From positions 1 through 27,379 of IMG/VR virus record IMGVR_UViG_3300018418_000105: a stretch of 27,379 nucleotides of DNA; one strand, given 5' to 3'. Source of the stretch: a virus. Below the pieces are notes generated by a model. The model ran no database searches and was not told the origin of the DNA. It was given only the letters and a program-made list of their open reading frames with translations. The translations under genes and the position numbers were made by a program. The first letter of the stretch is position 1; every line of letters starts with the position of its first letter. Below are positions 6,492 to 14,603 of this stretch, piece by piece.

Positions 6492-6765
6492 GTTAAAAGA
6501 ACCTAATGCATTAAATTTCTTCAATATACGGAGAGCAACAACTATGCCTCCGTATTTCGAATCTATAACCATTCCTTACACCTACAATATAGAAGATTCG
6601 TTAAATAAATGGATTGGAAAGAATCTTAAAGGCAGATATTATGTTTCAAAGTCTGTTGATTTAGATTCTAAAAATCAAATGAATACACATATAAAAGTAG
6701 GATTTGAAGAAGGTCGAGAACTAGCATATTTCATGCTGGCGTGTCCACTTTTAAAGTATAAGTAA
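6484..6765 (+). CDS. conserved phage protein of unknown function (~93 aa)
   Basis: The frame overlaps the end of the VWA gene. I favour the GTG at 6484, which has GAGGAAG at 6474-6480, because the residues after it (HKLKEPNALNFFNIRR) look like coding sequence and resemble remembered cyanophage homologues. The ATG at 6544, with GGAGAG upstream, would give a 73-residue product instead. Motifs are MPPYFESITIPYTYNI, LNKWIGKNLKGRYYV, KVGFEEGRELAYFMLACP and LKYK at the end. No function assigned; probably co-transcribed with the VWA gene. Confidence 0.7.
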   Translation: MHKLKEPNALNFFNIRRATTMPPYFESITIPYTYNIEDSLNKWIGKNLKGRYYVSKSVDLDSKNQMNTHIKVGFEEGRELAYFMLACPLLKYK

Positions 6766-6805
6766 ACATTTACAGATAACTATTAATATTAAAGGAGAAT
6801 CTAAA

Positions 6806-7051
6806 ATGGCTGATGAAAAAACTCAAGCACCTGCACCCGAAGCACCACAAGCTGAAGGACAAGTAAACGCAGAATTAACTGTTACAGATCTTAACGCTAT
6901 TAAGCAAATTATTGATGTAGCAAGTTCAAGAGGCGCATTCCGTGCAAACGAAATGGCAGTTGTGGGTCAAACTTATAATAAACTAGAATCTTTCTTAGGT
7001 GCAGTGCAAGCACAACAAGAACCTAAAAAGGAAGAAGTTAAAGGAGAGTAA
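6806..7051 (+). CDS. small conserved phage protein of unknown function (81 aa)
   Basis: Strong Shine-Dalgarno AAAGGAG (6791-6797). The N-terminal 25 residues are Ala/Pro/Glu/Gln-rich and probably disordered. The core LTVTDLNAIKQIIDVASSRG, AFRANEMAVVGQTYNKLESF is predicted helical. The tail is charged (QQEPKKEEVKGE). Similar short proteins sit beside structural genes in marine T4-like phages as far as I recall. Its stop is three bases before the next start. Confidence 0.75.
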   Translation: MADEKTQAPAPEAPQAEGQVNAELTVTDLNAIKQIIDVASSRGAFRANEMAVVGQTYNKLESFLGAVQAQQEPKKEEVKGE

Positions 7052-7054
7052 ATT

Positions 7055-7660
7055 ATGGCTCTAAAACATATTGGAAGAGATGTAAAGACAGGAAGAAAAG
7101 TAGCAGTTGCATATAGAGTAGTTCCGGGTGAACCAGAAAACTGCTTAGTTGTTAGAACAGAACAACTTGATGCGGCCGATCATGATACATTAATGACATT
7201 AATAGAATCTAATGCTGGCCAAAATGCATACGAACTTGCAGAAGCAATGCATAGAACACAACTTACTGACGGTAGTAATATGCTTTCTTCATTTGTACGA
7301 TACGGTAAGATAATTAAAGTAGCATCCGAAACCATTGAGATGATTCCAGATACTAAAACAAAAATTTTATTATCAGAACTAAATCAAGTTATTGCAGATC
7401 AAAAAGGAGTTACAGTAGCAGACCTAGCACTTAAAGGTCCTGACGGTACAACTACACAACCAGTTGCTACCACAACTGATCCAGTATCCGATTACACTTC
7501 TACTAACGATGGCATTATAACAGACGAACAACTGGCTGCTCAATATCGTTCGCAAGCTGACGCTTTGTTTAAAGAAGCAAAGTCTTTACGCGAACAAGCA
7601 GAGGAGTTGGTACCTACGAAGAAAAAGAGGTCCAAAGCCAGTGCCCAAGAAGTCGAATAA
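7055..7660 (+). CDS. conserved phage protein, possibly virion-associated (201 aa)
   Basis: AAGGAG at 7041-7046, inside the preceding gene, sets the start. The N-terminal ~125 residues form a likely globular domain (MALKHIGRDVKTGRKVAVAY, RVVPGEPENCLVV, AGQNAYELAEAMHRT, LLSELNQVIADQKGVTVADL). A Thr-rich linker follows (~140-165), then a charged helix with KEAKSLREQAEELVPTKKKR. I recall homologues in T4-like cyanophages and think some are listed as virion proteins, but I cannot confirm that here. It overlaps the next gene by 20 bases. Confidence 0.72.
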   Translation: MALKHIGRDVKTGRKVAVAYRVVPGEPENCLVVRTEQLDAADHDTLMTLIESNAGQNAYELAEAMHRTQLTDGSNMLSSFVRYGKIIKVASETIEMIPDTKTKILLSELNQVIADQKGVTVADLALKGPDGTTTQPVATTTDPVSDYTSTNDGIITDEQLAAQYRSQADALFKEAKSLREQAEELVPTKKKRSKASAQEVE

Positions 7661-7952
7661 ATTACCCCAGGAAGCAATTAATCATTGGCCAGAGGTATTT
7701 GAGGACATCGAAATTGATGTAGTTCCTCTCGAATACCTCCATTCGATTCGTGTTTCGTTTGTCGATGGTAAAATATGGGATATTGACGTTAAAAGAAATA
7801 ATCAAAAAGTAGAGGATTTAGAAAAATCCTTAGATGAACTGTTCGCTCAATACTCAGATAGTATTGAAAATGTAGATTTTCGTCTTGATACTTTAAAAGT
7901 TAAACAAGACATTACTAATAGAACTAGAAAATTCCTTAAATTAAGAAAGTAG
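7641..7952 (+). CDS. conserved phage protein of unknown function (103 aa)
   Basis: GTG start inside the end of the previous gene, with GAGG at 7627-7630. Motifs are the basic N-terminus MPKKSNKLPQEAINHWPEVF, YLHSIRVSFVDGKIWDIDV, and the C-terminal helical LDELFAQYSDSIENVDFRLD with a basic end TRKFLKLRK. I recall similar proteins in marine T4-like phages next to structural genes. No function assigned. Last gene before the late promoter of the tail-fibre gene. Confidence 0.72.
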   Translation: MPKKSNKLPQEAINHWPEVFEDIEIDVVPLEYLHSIRVSFVDGKIWDIDVKRNNQKVEDLEKSLDELFAQYSDSIENVDFRLDTLKVKQDITNRTRKFLKLRK

Positions 7953-7969
7953 CCATTCCGGCGCAATCG

Positions 7970-7994
7970 GATAAATACTAATAACAAATAAATA
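7970..7994 (+). promoter_or_regulatory. late promoter boxes before the tail-fibre gene
   Basis: GATAAATA at 7970-7977 and AATAAATA at 7987-7994, both close to T4 late consensus TATAAATA. The first gives a 38-base gap to the ATG at 8016, the second 21. The ribosome site is AGGAG at 8002-8006. The first box is the better candidate by sequence and spacing. Confidence 0.6.
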
Positions 7995-8015
7995 TGTTAT
8001 CAGGAGTTAACTAGA

Positions 8016-9674
8016 ATGGCATTACAGATCAGACGTGGCACAGATGCTGAACGTACCGCAGGCGGTGGTGTAGTATTCGCCGAAGGCGAACTTATATATG
8101 TAACTGACACCGACGCACTATACATAGGTGACGGTTCAACAGCGGGCGGTTTAAAACTTACAGACAGCGCAGGCGCAGTATTAGGAAGTTATATTACTGC
8201 TGACACAATCAATTCAACAATAGATTTACAACAAAACTTAGACCTTAATGGTAACGATATTATTGGAACAGGTAATATTAACATTAACGGAACAGTTACA
8301 GCAACAGGCAACATTAACATCGGTGACGATGCTAACACCGATACTGTAGACTTTACTGCAAAGATAACAAGCTCTTTAACTCCAAACGCAGATTCTACAC
8401 ATAACATCGGTGCAATGAATGCACGTTGGAATAATGGTTACTTTACTGGTTTAGTTGTTGACGGACAAGTAGATGCAGTAGCAGTAAATGCAGATGTAGT
8501 TGCTGATAATTCGTCTGTAATGGTAGACGTAAGTGCTAATGAATTTAATGGCAACTTAACTGGCGATGTTACAGGTAATGTAACTGGTGATGTAACTGGT
8601 AACGTTACAGGTAATGTAACTGGTAACACAACAGGAACCCATACAGGTGATGTTAAAGGTTCTGTATTCGGCGACGATAGCACCCTAATTATTGATGGTA
8701 TTAATAATACACTAATTGGTAATTTAACAGGAAATGTAAGTGGTGATTTAAGTGGCTATGTTAGATCAGCAAACGAAACAATTATTCTTAATCCAGGTAC
8801 CGACGGAACTAATGCTAACTATATTGGTACAGTTCAGGGTAATGTAACTGGTAATGTTACAGGCGACTTAACTGGTGATGTAACTGGTAATGTTACAGGT
8901 AATGTAACTGGTAACACAACAGGATATCACACAGGTGATGTTACAGGTTCAATATTTGCAGATGATTCTACATTATTAATAGATGCAGTCGGAGGTACTA
9001 TTTCTGGATCAGCAATTACAGGTACTGTTACTGCTACATTTGTCGGCGACATAACTGGTAACATTACTACTAATACTATTGATTCTGCAGATTCAAGTGA
9101 AGTTGCAGTAGTTCCTACGTTTAGAGCAAACTCAACTGCATTTATTGATCAAGAATTATTTATTGGTTCTCCTAGAGATACAGGAGGCACACCATTAAAT
9201 CCACAAACACATATTACTCCACTTGTGTTTCAAAACTTTGACTCACTTGCAAGAACCGGTGCAGTATATACTAATACATTAGCATCAAACGATACTAATC
9301 CTCTTATTAGTTTAGAAATACAATCCGGTGTTACTTGTAATTATGACTTAGCCGTTCTAGGTGAAATGTCAAACACAGATGGCGGATTAGTTGTATCCGG
9401 ACGTGACGGCGCTTCAACACTAGCACAAATAGTACTAACACAATATAATGGTACTATTGGAGTTGAAGCAGAAGAAGACGACGATAATAACTATACAACA
9501 CAAGCAATTATTAACAACGATGTAGCAAACTTTATTACTATGCCTGTTAAGTTTGCTAACATGGATAGTACTACTAGAGACGGTTTAACTGCTGAAGCAG
9601 GTATGGTTATATTTAATACTACAACTACTAAACTACAAGTTTATACAGGTAGTGCGTGGGAAGACTTGCATTAA
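8016..9674 (+). CDS. tail-fibre-like structural protein with TGNVTG repeats (552 aa)
   Basis: The N-terminus (MALQIRRGTDAERT, FAEGELIYVTDTDALYIGDG) matches the short attachment domain found at the head of many phage fibres and tropism proteins. The shaft contains LTPNADSTHNIGAMNARWNN, a common fibre motif, and two blocks of Gly-Asn/Asp-Val-Thr-Gly repeats (residues ~179-212 and ~275-311). Each block is followed by a related segment with GDDSTLIID or ADDSTLLID. The C-terminus GMVIFNTTTTKLQVYTGSAW is also typical of fibre tips. Probably a trimeric receptor-binding or accessory fibre. It is on the + strand, opposite to the main structural block, and driven by a late promoter. Confidence 0.85.
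   Translation: MALQIRRGTDAERTAGGGVVFAEGELIYVTDTDALYIGDGSTAGGLKLTDSAGAVLGSYITADTINSTIDLQQNLDLNGNDIIGTGNININGTVTATGNINIGDDANTDTVDFTAKITSSLTPNADSTHNIGAMNARWNNGYFTGLVVDGQVDAVAVNADVVADNSSVMVDVSANEFNGNLTGDVTGNVTGDVTGNVTGNVTGNTTGTHTGDVKGSVFGDDSTLIIDGINNTLIGNLTGNVSGDLSGYVRSANETIILNPGTDGTNANYIGTVQGNVTGNVTGDLTGDVTGNVTGNVTGNTTGYHTGDVTGSIFADDSTLLIDAVGGTISGSAITGTVTATFVGDITGNITTNTIDSADSSEVAVVPTFRANSTAFIDQELFIGSPRDTGGTPLNPQTHITPLVFQNFDSLARTGAVYTNTLASNDTNPLISLEIQSGVTCNYDLAVLGEMSNTDGGLVVSGRDGASTLAQIVLTQYNGTIGVEAEEDDDNNYTTQAIINNDVANFITMPVKFANMDSTTRDGLTAEAGMVIFNTTTTKLQVYTGSAWEDLH
8589..8924 (+). repeat. 48-base direct repeat within the fibre gene
   Basis: 8589-8636 and 8877-8924 differ at one base by eye, are 288 bases apart (96 codons, in frame), and each encodes DVTGNVTGNVTGNTTG. 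They lie in larger repeat blocks (8550-8660 and 8838-8950), pointing to an internal duplication of about 96 codons. Confidence 0.85.
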
Positions 9675-9789
9675 AACCACCTCTTAGAGCTTATATAAGC
9701 GTCATACACGCTATCTAATTAAGTACGCATATAAAGTACTACAAGTCATAAAAAAAGGCGCATTGCGCCTTTTTTATTTTGGCAAGTTT
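9675..9789. other. convergent intergenic region with several inverted repeats
   Basis: This 115-base gap lies between genes that converge. Besides the terminator it holds a perfect 12-base palindrome GCTTATATAAGC (9689-9700), AGCGT/ACGCT (9698-9702/9708-9712) and AGTAC/GTACT (9722-9726/9736-9740). No gene or promoter is seen. Confidence 0.6.
9751..9775. terminator. bidirectional Rho-independent terminator
   Basis: AAAAAAGGCGC (9751-9761), a 3-base loop and GCGCCTTTTTT (9765-9775) form a symmetric hairpin with A and T runs on both sides. It can end both the + strand fibre gene and the - strand gene that stops at 9790. Confidence 0.92.
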
Positions 9790-12381
9790 TTAAACTTTTA
9801 AGAATACTTCAACCAATTTTTCACCGTCATTGCTTTCATCACTGTGCAATGCAACGCCTACTAAATCACCTTCACCGTCTACACTTGCAAGGCCATCTTG
9901 ATAAACATATACAGCTTCGCCTTTCTTAACAGGGCCATATATTCTAACTGGAACTCGTCCTTTAAGTGCAACTGCTTGTCCTTCTGCTTCTGCATTCATT
10001 AAATATGCTGGCTTATCTGATATAACACCTGCTACAACGCCTGTTGCTGTTGCTAGTGCCATTTCAGTATCTTCGTCAGTACTAACTTCAACTACTGTAC
10101 CTACTGGATATTCTTCTGCTGTAGAATATTTTTCTGCTAAGTCAGCAAATGTTGCTGATGTTGCTGTACCAACAAAATTGCCTGATGAAAGTGTAATACC
10201 ATCTGCATCAAATCTACTATGTAATGCTCCGTTTATAGTTACATTCATTACTCCGGTTGCAACTGTTGCATTAGTAGTACCGCTTACAATTTGATCTGAG
10301 CTGATGCCGCTAATTGCACTATTAAGTCCAGAAATTAAACTATCAACTTCGCCTGTGCTGTAAACACCTAAATTAGTTCTAGCATTAGGTGCTGTAGTTG
10401 CTCCTGTTCCGCCGCCACTAATACCAAGTGTACCTTCGTTTGCAAAACTAAAGTTATCACAATATAAATTAGCAAAGTAACCATCTTTAGTTGTTCCTGC
10501 TTCGTTAACTTGTCCGTAGAACTTACCATCAGCAGTAATATCTTCTGCTGCAAAGCTACCAAACTGGTCTCTTCCTACAATCTTGTTTGCATCATTTGAT
10601 GTAGCAATATCTAGTCCTAATGTTATAACAGCAGATTCTACCGGTGTGCCTTCTTGATCGTTATTAGTATAAACGTTAAGATATTGTCCTTCTATACCAC
10701 TTCTTGTAGCAACACTAGCGACATATATACCAGCAGTATCTTCTCCTAGTTGAACTGCATTATTAACTGTTGACAAATTGATGTTAACATCTGATGATCC
10801 GTCAAATACTGCGCTTCCTGAAGCATCTCCTGTAAATGTAATTGTTCTTGGAGTTGTTAATACATCTGCAGATGTTGCAATACCGTTTAACGGTCCTACA
10901 AATTCAGAAGCATGTAATCTTCCTGTTGCATCTCTAACGCCAACAGTATTTGGCTCTGCTGCACCGGTTGATGCTACACTTGCAGCTCTATATTCAAACT
11001 GATTTGGAACTCCTGTTGGAACTTGTAATCTAACAGCCGTTGTTGCTAGACCACTAAATGTATTTGCTGTAAGATTTCCGTTAGTATCTCTTAGTGCAAC
11101 TGTTCCGGCTGTAGCACTTGCAGAAGCGTTTACATAGTCTGTTGTCCCGTCAACTCTTAAACTGTCTGCACGAGTAACTCTTGCAGTAACAGCAGCCGCT
11201 GCATCTGAAGAATTAAATAAACCTGTTCCTCTAAACGCTGTACCGTATATGTCTCCGACACTATCTCTAGTAACTAAAGTATCGTTTGTATTTGATTTTG
11301 TAGCACTTTTATATGTACCGTCACTCAATACAAGATTTGCTTTATCAGTAATACCTTTAAAGTTTGTTGCGTGAATTTCATTCCATCTTAAACTACTTGT
11401 ACCTAAATCAAAAGTGTTATCTAGTGTTGGATTAAATCCTGTTGTTGTAACTGTAGCAGGATTAATAGTTGTGCCTTGTAAGTCTTGTACACTAAAATGG
11501 AGTTTGCCACCATTTATAGTAGAAAGTAATTCCGCTTCTCCATTTGCAACTCTTAATCTTACTTCGTCGTTTGGTCCAATGTTAATACCGTCGTTATCGT
11601 TAATGTCAACTTGAGTTATGAATACTGGGTTAGAACGTTCTACAAACTCTTCAGCAAGAACTCCTCCTAAACGTAAGGCATTAGAAGCATTACCCCAGAA
11701 ATTATAATTATCTTGTGTTACACCATTATTTGAGTTTTCTGTATTAACTAGTGTAATACCTTTTTTGATTCTATCAAATCCGCTAATTGCACTACCGTTA
11801 TCTAATGTAAATTCATCATTACTAACAATAAAAACTGTTGTGTCGTTGACATATCCTCTTAAAATTTTATGTGCATGATCGTTTGGAGTAGGGTCGCCGT
11901 CAACTAATAAATTATCAAAAACTGTCTGCTCTACTACATCAGTTAAAACATTTTGCGCAGCTTTTGGTCCTATTAATACAAAAGGATCGCCAGTTGTAGA
12001 TCCGCTATGTGCATATAATTGATTCGTAACATCGTCCCACCACATGTCACCTTTATTAACATTGTTAGTTGTAATAGCAGCACCGGAAGGCTTAGGTCCA
12101 ATGTGCAAGTTACCTAGGGATACAAAAACGTTTTCGTCATTTCCGTCATATATTTCGATTTTGTTAGAATCAACATTAAACCATAATTGTCCAGCAATAG
12201 GTCTAGGTGGTTGATTTCTACTTGCAAAGTTTTCTAGTAAGTAAACAAAATTCTCATTTTGAATTTCGCCGTATCCTGAATAGTTCTTACCTATCAGTTT
12301 TAAATCGGTACTATTATCAATAGTTCCGTCTTCGACAACTGTAAGTTCGGAGTTATCAGTTTTAAAAATTGTATAAGCCAT
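9790..12381 (-). CDS. large tail-fibre/baseplate-type structural protein (863 aa)
   Basis: The N-terminal ~220 residues carry the module shared with the next two genes: LIGKNYSGYGE, NFVYLLENFAS, PIAGQLWFN, KGDMWWDDVTNQLYAHSG, FVLIGPK and IKKGITL. Fibre-type elements follow: TLDNTFDLGTSSLRWNEIHA, FTGDASGSAVFDGSSDVNI (~515-535) and GGGTGATTAPNARTNLGV (~653-670), a repeat common in phage tail fibres. The C-terminal ~120 residues (ADLAEKYSTAEEYPVGTVVE onward, ending KLVEVFLKV) form a separate beta-rich domain like those ending other phage fibres, possibly for trimerisation. ATG supported by AGGGG (12395-12391). It has its own late promoter and ends at the bidirectional terminator. Confidence 0.85.
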   Translation of the reverse strand: MAYTIFKTDNSELTVVEDGTIDNSTDLKLIGKNYSGYGEIQNENFVYLLENFASRNQPPRPIAGQLWFNVDSNKIEIYDGNDENVFVSLGNLHIGPKPSGAAITTNNVNKGDMWWDDVTNQLYAHSGSTTGDPFVLIGPKAAQNVLTDVVEQTVFDNLLVDGDPTPNDHAHKILRGYVNDTTVFIVSNDEFTLDNGSAISGFDRIKKGITLVNTENSNNGVTQDNYNFWGNASNALRLGGVLAEEFVERSNPVFITQVDINDNDGINIGPNDEVRLRVANGEAELLSTINGGKLHFSVQDLQGTTINPATVTTTGFNPTLDNTFDLGTSSLRWNEIHATNFKGITDKANLVLSDGTYKSATKSNTNDTLVTRDSVGDIYGTAFRGTGLFNSSDAAAAVTARVTRADSLRVDGTTDYVNASASATAGTVALRDTNGNLTANTFSGLATTAVRLQVPTGVPNQFEYRAASVASTGAAEPNTVGVRDATGRLHASEFVGPLNGIATSADVLTTPRTITFTGDASGSAVFDGSSDVNINLSTVNNAVQLGEDTAGIYVASVATRSGIEGQYLNVYTNNDQEGTPVESAVITLGLDIATSNDANKIVGRDQFGSFAAEDITADGKFYGQVNEAGTTKDGYFANLYCDNFSFANEGTLGISGGGTGATTAPNARTNLGVYSTGEVDSLISGLNSAISGISSDQIVSGTTNATVATGVMNVTINGALHSRFDADGITLSSGNFVGTATSATFADLAEKYSTAEEYPVGTVVEVSTDEDTEMALATATGVVAGVISDKPAYLMNAEAEGQAVALKGRVPVRIYGPVKKGEAVYVYQDGLASVDGEGDLVGVALHSDESNDGEKLVEVFLKV

Positions 12382-12397
12382 TAGTTTTTACCCCTGT

Positions 12398-12419
12398 TAC
12401 GATATAAGTATTTATCGTA
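12398..12419 (-). promoter_or_regulatory. late promoter GATAAATA inside an inverted repeat
   Basis: On the - strand, GATAAATA runs 12416-12409, 27 bases before the ATG at 12381. A 7-base inverted repeat (TACGATA/TATCGTA, outer bases 12398 and 12419, 8-base centre) encloses it. By T4 spacing the late transcript would start near 12403, past the upstream arm. Confidence 0.6.
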
Positions 12420-12428
12420 TTTTGCCCT

Positions 12429-14603
12429 TTATGGTGTGTATGATTCCCAGAAGTTGCTACTACCTGTATTTGCAACTCTATAGTAACGCTTAACTCGTGT
12501 AACACCTAAAGTAACAATACCAGAAGCATTACCTGTAAAGCCGATATCTTCTACTAACTGCTGGTTTGAATCGCCGCCATCTGGACCGCTAATATCACTA
12601 AAGTCTACACCTATTGAATTATATTGGATGGCTGCTTCAACATCGATACCAGAAACATTACCAACTGAACTGTAAGTATATACTCTTGCAACAGTGCCAA
12701 CTCTTTTTTCTGTAGCTGGATACAAGAAGTCAAGTGTGTCAATAATTTGTGCTTCGCTAGTTGGAAAACCTACATCTGGCATTCCAGATGTATCTAGTGT
12801 CATCGATACCGGAGCACTTTCAATTTCTGTGTCTACATAATCTTTGTTTGCTGCATCACTTAGTGCGCCTGTGTTTGGATCTGTTGTTGCAAGACCTGTA
12901 ATTTTTACAGGATTTCCATTACTAGTAACTGTAATAGTTGCACCACTATCTATAGTTAAACCGGTGCCGGTAACTTTTAAAGTAGGTACACTTCCTATCT
13001 CGTCAATTAATATACTATTATGAACTCTTAATCTGTCCATAATACCTACATCTCTTAACCCTGGTGCTTCTTCAATTGCAACTCCTAATGAGTCTTGAGT
13101 CATTACAGTAACGTCATCTACCTTAAAGACCTTTCCACTAACTAAGTTTAAGTTATCGCTAACTTCCCAGTTTGTGCCGTTTACTGTATCATTAATCCAT
13201 TTAATATGTTTATCGTTTGCATTACTAAATGAAGCTAAACCTTTAACAATAATGCCTGCGCCATCAGCTGTACTATCTTTTCTTTGCGCAACACTTGCTG
13301 CATACACTTCGGTAGTTAAATCTGCCTGATAAAGTATTCCTGCATTGTTAGCAGTTAATGTATTACCTGAACCAGATAAAAATTCTCCGTTAAGTGGTTC
13401 TAATGTAATTACATTCCTTGCTTCATTAATTTCTTTAAATGATGCTGTTGCTCCTGAATTAGATTGTGTAATAATTTCTCCTGCTTCTAACTGTGCAGCA
13501 AGTGTAGAAGCAATCGCAGTATCCATTGTAAGTACAGTGTCAGTGTGCCCTATTTCAATATTGTAATCGTCAACAGTAAGTGTAGCAGTTTCAATAGTAG
13601 TGTTACTTCCTTCAACTGTCAAATCACCTCTAATAATAGCGTTACCGTTAACATCTAATGTATCTCTAGGAGCATCGCCTGTAAGCAGATTTACACCCAT
13701 TCTTCTTGTATCTGCTGTTAAAATTAATGCATCGTATTCGTTTGCTTCTGTGTTTAGAAGTCTTACTCTAAAACCTTTATTAACAATAGTGTTTTGAATA
13801 TTAGTGTAATCGCCCGATATAAAATATCTCGACTCGCCTGATCTACCAACAGTTAATCCTGACTGGTTTCTAATCGCAATAGAACCAGTAGTTTCAGAGT
13901 TGGCATCAGAAGCAACAAACTGTGAAGCAGTTTTACGTTTTCTTAATCCTGTTGCAGGATCCACTTCGTCTGTAATGAGAGAGTTAGCTGCATCTGAAAC
14001 ACCGTAAAATCTAAAGTTATCTTCATCAATAATGTTGATACCTTTTTGTATACTACCTGTGATATTTAACCTTGTTTGTTCAATAACTGTTGGTAAGTAT
14101 TCGTCATCACTAATTAGTGCTACAAGAACTCCGCCTACATACAACTTAACAATAGTGTGGTCAACTGATGATCTATCACGTACTGTATCTATTTCAAATC
14201 CTGAAAGCCCTTGTGCTGCACTGTATTGAGGTCCTACTAATACTAAATCACTTCCATCATAAAAGTATAATTTGTTTGTTGCGTTATTAATCCATATATC
14301 GCCAGCAACCATTTGTGGTTGTACATTACTAATAATAGGACCATTGGATTTAAACGCAGTTCCGTCGTAAACTTTTAATCTTCCCTCACCGGTATCGTAC
14401 CATAATTGCCCTGTTACAGGAGTATTAGGTGTAGCTGTGCTTGCAAAGTTTTCAAGTATCTTAATTAAATTTTCATTAAGTGCTTCACCAAAACCTACAT
14501 AGTTCCTTCCGATGAGTGTAATATCGCAAGATGTAGTATCTACTTGTCCGTCAACTAGTTCCGTTAAAAGCGTACCATCTGTTTTGTTTAGTTTATAAGC
14601 CAT
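12429..14603 (-). CDS. large tail-fibre/baseplate-type structural protein (724 aa)
   Basis: Paralogue of its two neighbours by its N-terminal module: LIGRNYVGFGEALNENLIKI, LENFAS, PVTGQLWYDTGEGRLKVYDG, GDIWINNATNKLYFYDG, LVLVGPQ, IQKGINII and FRFYGVSDAANSL. The middle has LDVNGNAIIRGDLTVEGS (~330-350), a fibre-shaft type motif, and VDDYNIEIGHTDTV. The C-terminal ~120 residues (from about TDPNTGALSDAANKDYVDTE) are unlike the other two and end in SSNFWESYTP; the segment NKDYVDTEI is frequent in fibre tips. Start in a TAATG overlap with the upstream gene, so coupled translation is likely. Probably part of the baseplate/fibre set; exact T4 counterpart unknown. Confidence 0.83.
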   Translation of the reverse strand: MAYKLNKTDGTLLTELVDGQVDTTSCDITLIGRNYVGFGEALNENLIKILENFASTATPNTPVTGQLWYDTGEGRLKVYDGTAFKSNGPIISNVQPQMVAGDIWINNATNKLYFYDGSDLVLVGPQYSAAQGLSGFEIDTVRDRSSVDHTIVKLYVGGVLVALISDDEYLPTVIEQTRLNITGSIQKGINIIDEDNFRFYGVSDAANSLITDEVDPATGLRKRKTASQFVASDANSETTGSIAIRNQSGLTVGRSGESRYFISGDYTNIQNTIVNKGFRVRLLNTEANEYDALILTADTRRMGVNLLTGDAPRDTLDVNGNAIIRGDLTVEGSNTTIETATLTVDDYNIEIGHTDTVLTMDTAIASTLAAQLEAGEIITQSNSGATASFKEINEARNVITLEPLNGEFLSGSGNTLTANNAGILYQADLTTEVYAASVAQRKDSTADGAGIIVKGLASFSNANDKHIKWINDTVNGTNWEVSDNLNLVSGKVFKVDDVTVMTQDSLGVAIEEAPGLRDVGIMDRLRVHNSILIDEIGSVPTLKVTGTGLTIDSGATITVTSNGNPVKITGLATTDPNTGALSDAANKDYVDTEIESAPVSMTLDTSGMPDVGFPTSEAQIIDTLDFLYPATEKRVGTVARVYTYSSVGNVSGIDVEAAIQYNSIGVDFSDISGPDGGDSNQQLVEDIGFTGNASGIVTLGVTRVKRYYRVANTGSSNFWESYTP

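Noticed and set aside
8560-8950. CRISPR-like array from the regular short repeats
   Set aside because: Repeats are in frame, lack unique spacers of constant length and encode a continuous Gly/Thr-rich fibre segment.
9675-9750. tRNA or small RNA gene in the convergent gap
   Set aside because: Only short inverted repeats are present; no cloverleaf, no CCA end and no promoter could be seen.
10778-11614. Plus-strand open frames opposite the structural genes (also around 13345-14229, 14820-16562, 17316-17714, 19677-20388, 21864-22109 and 23618-24059)
   Set aside because: They lie antisense to long genes with clear protein motifs, have no good ribosome sites and encode low-complexity Ser/Val/Pro/Leu products typical of shadows.
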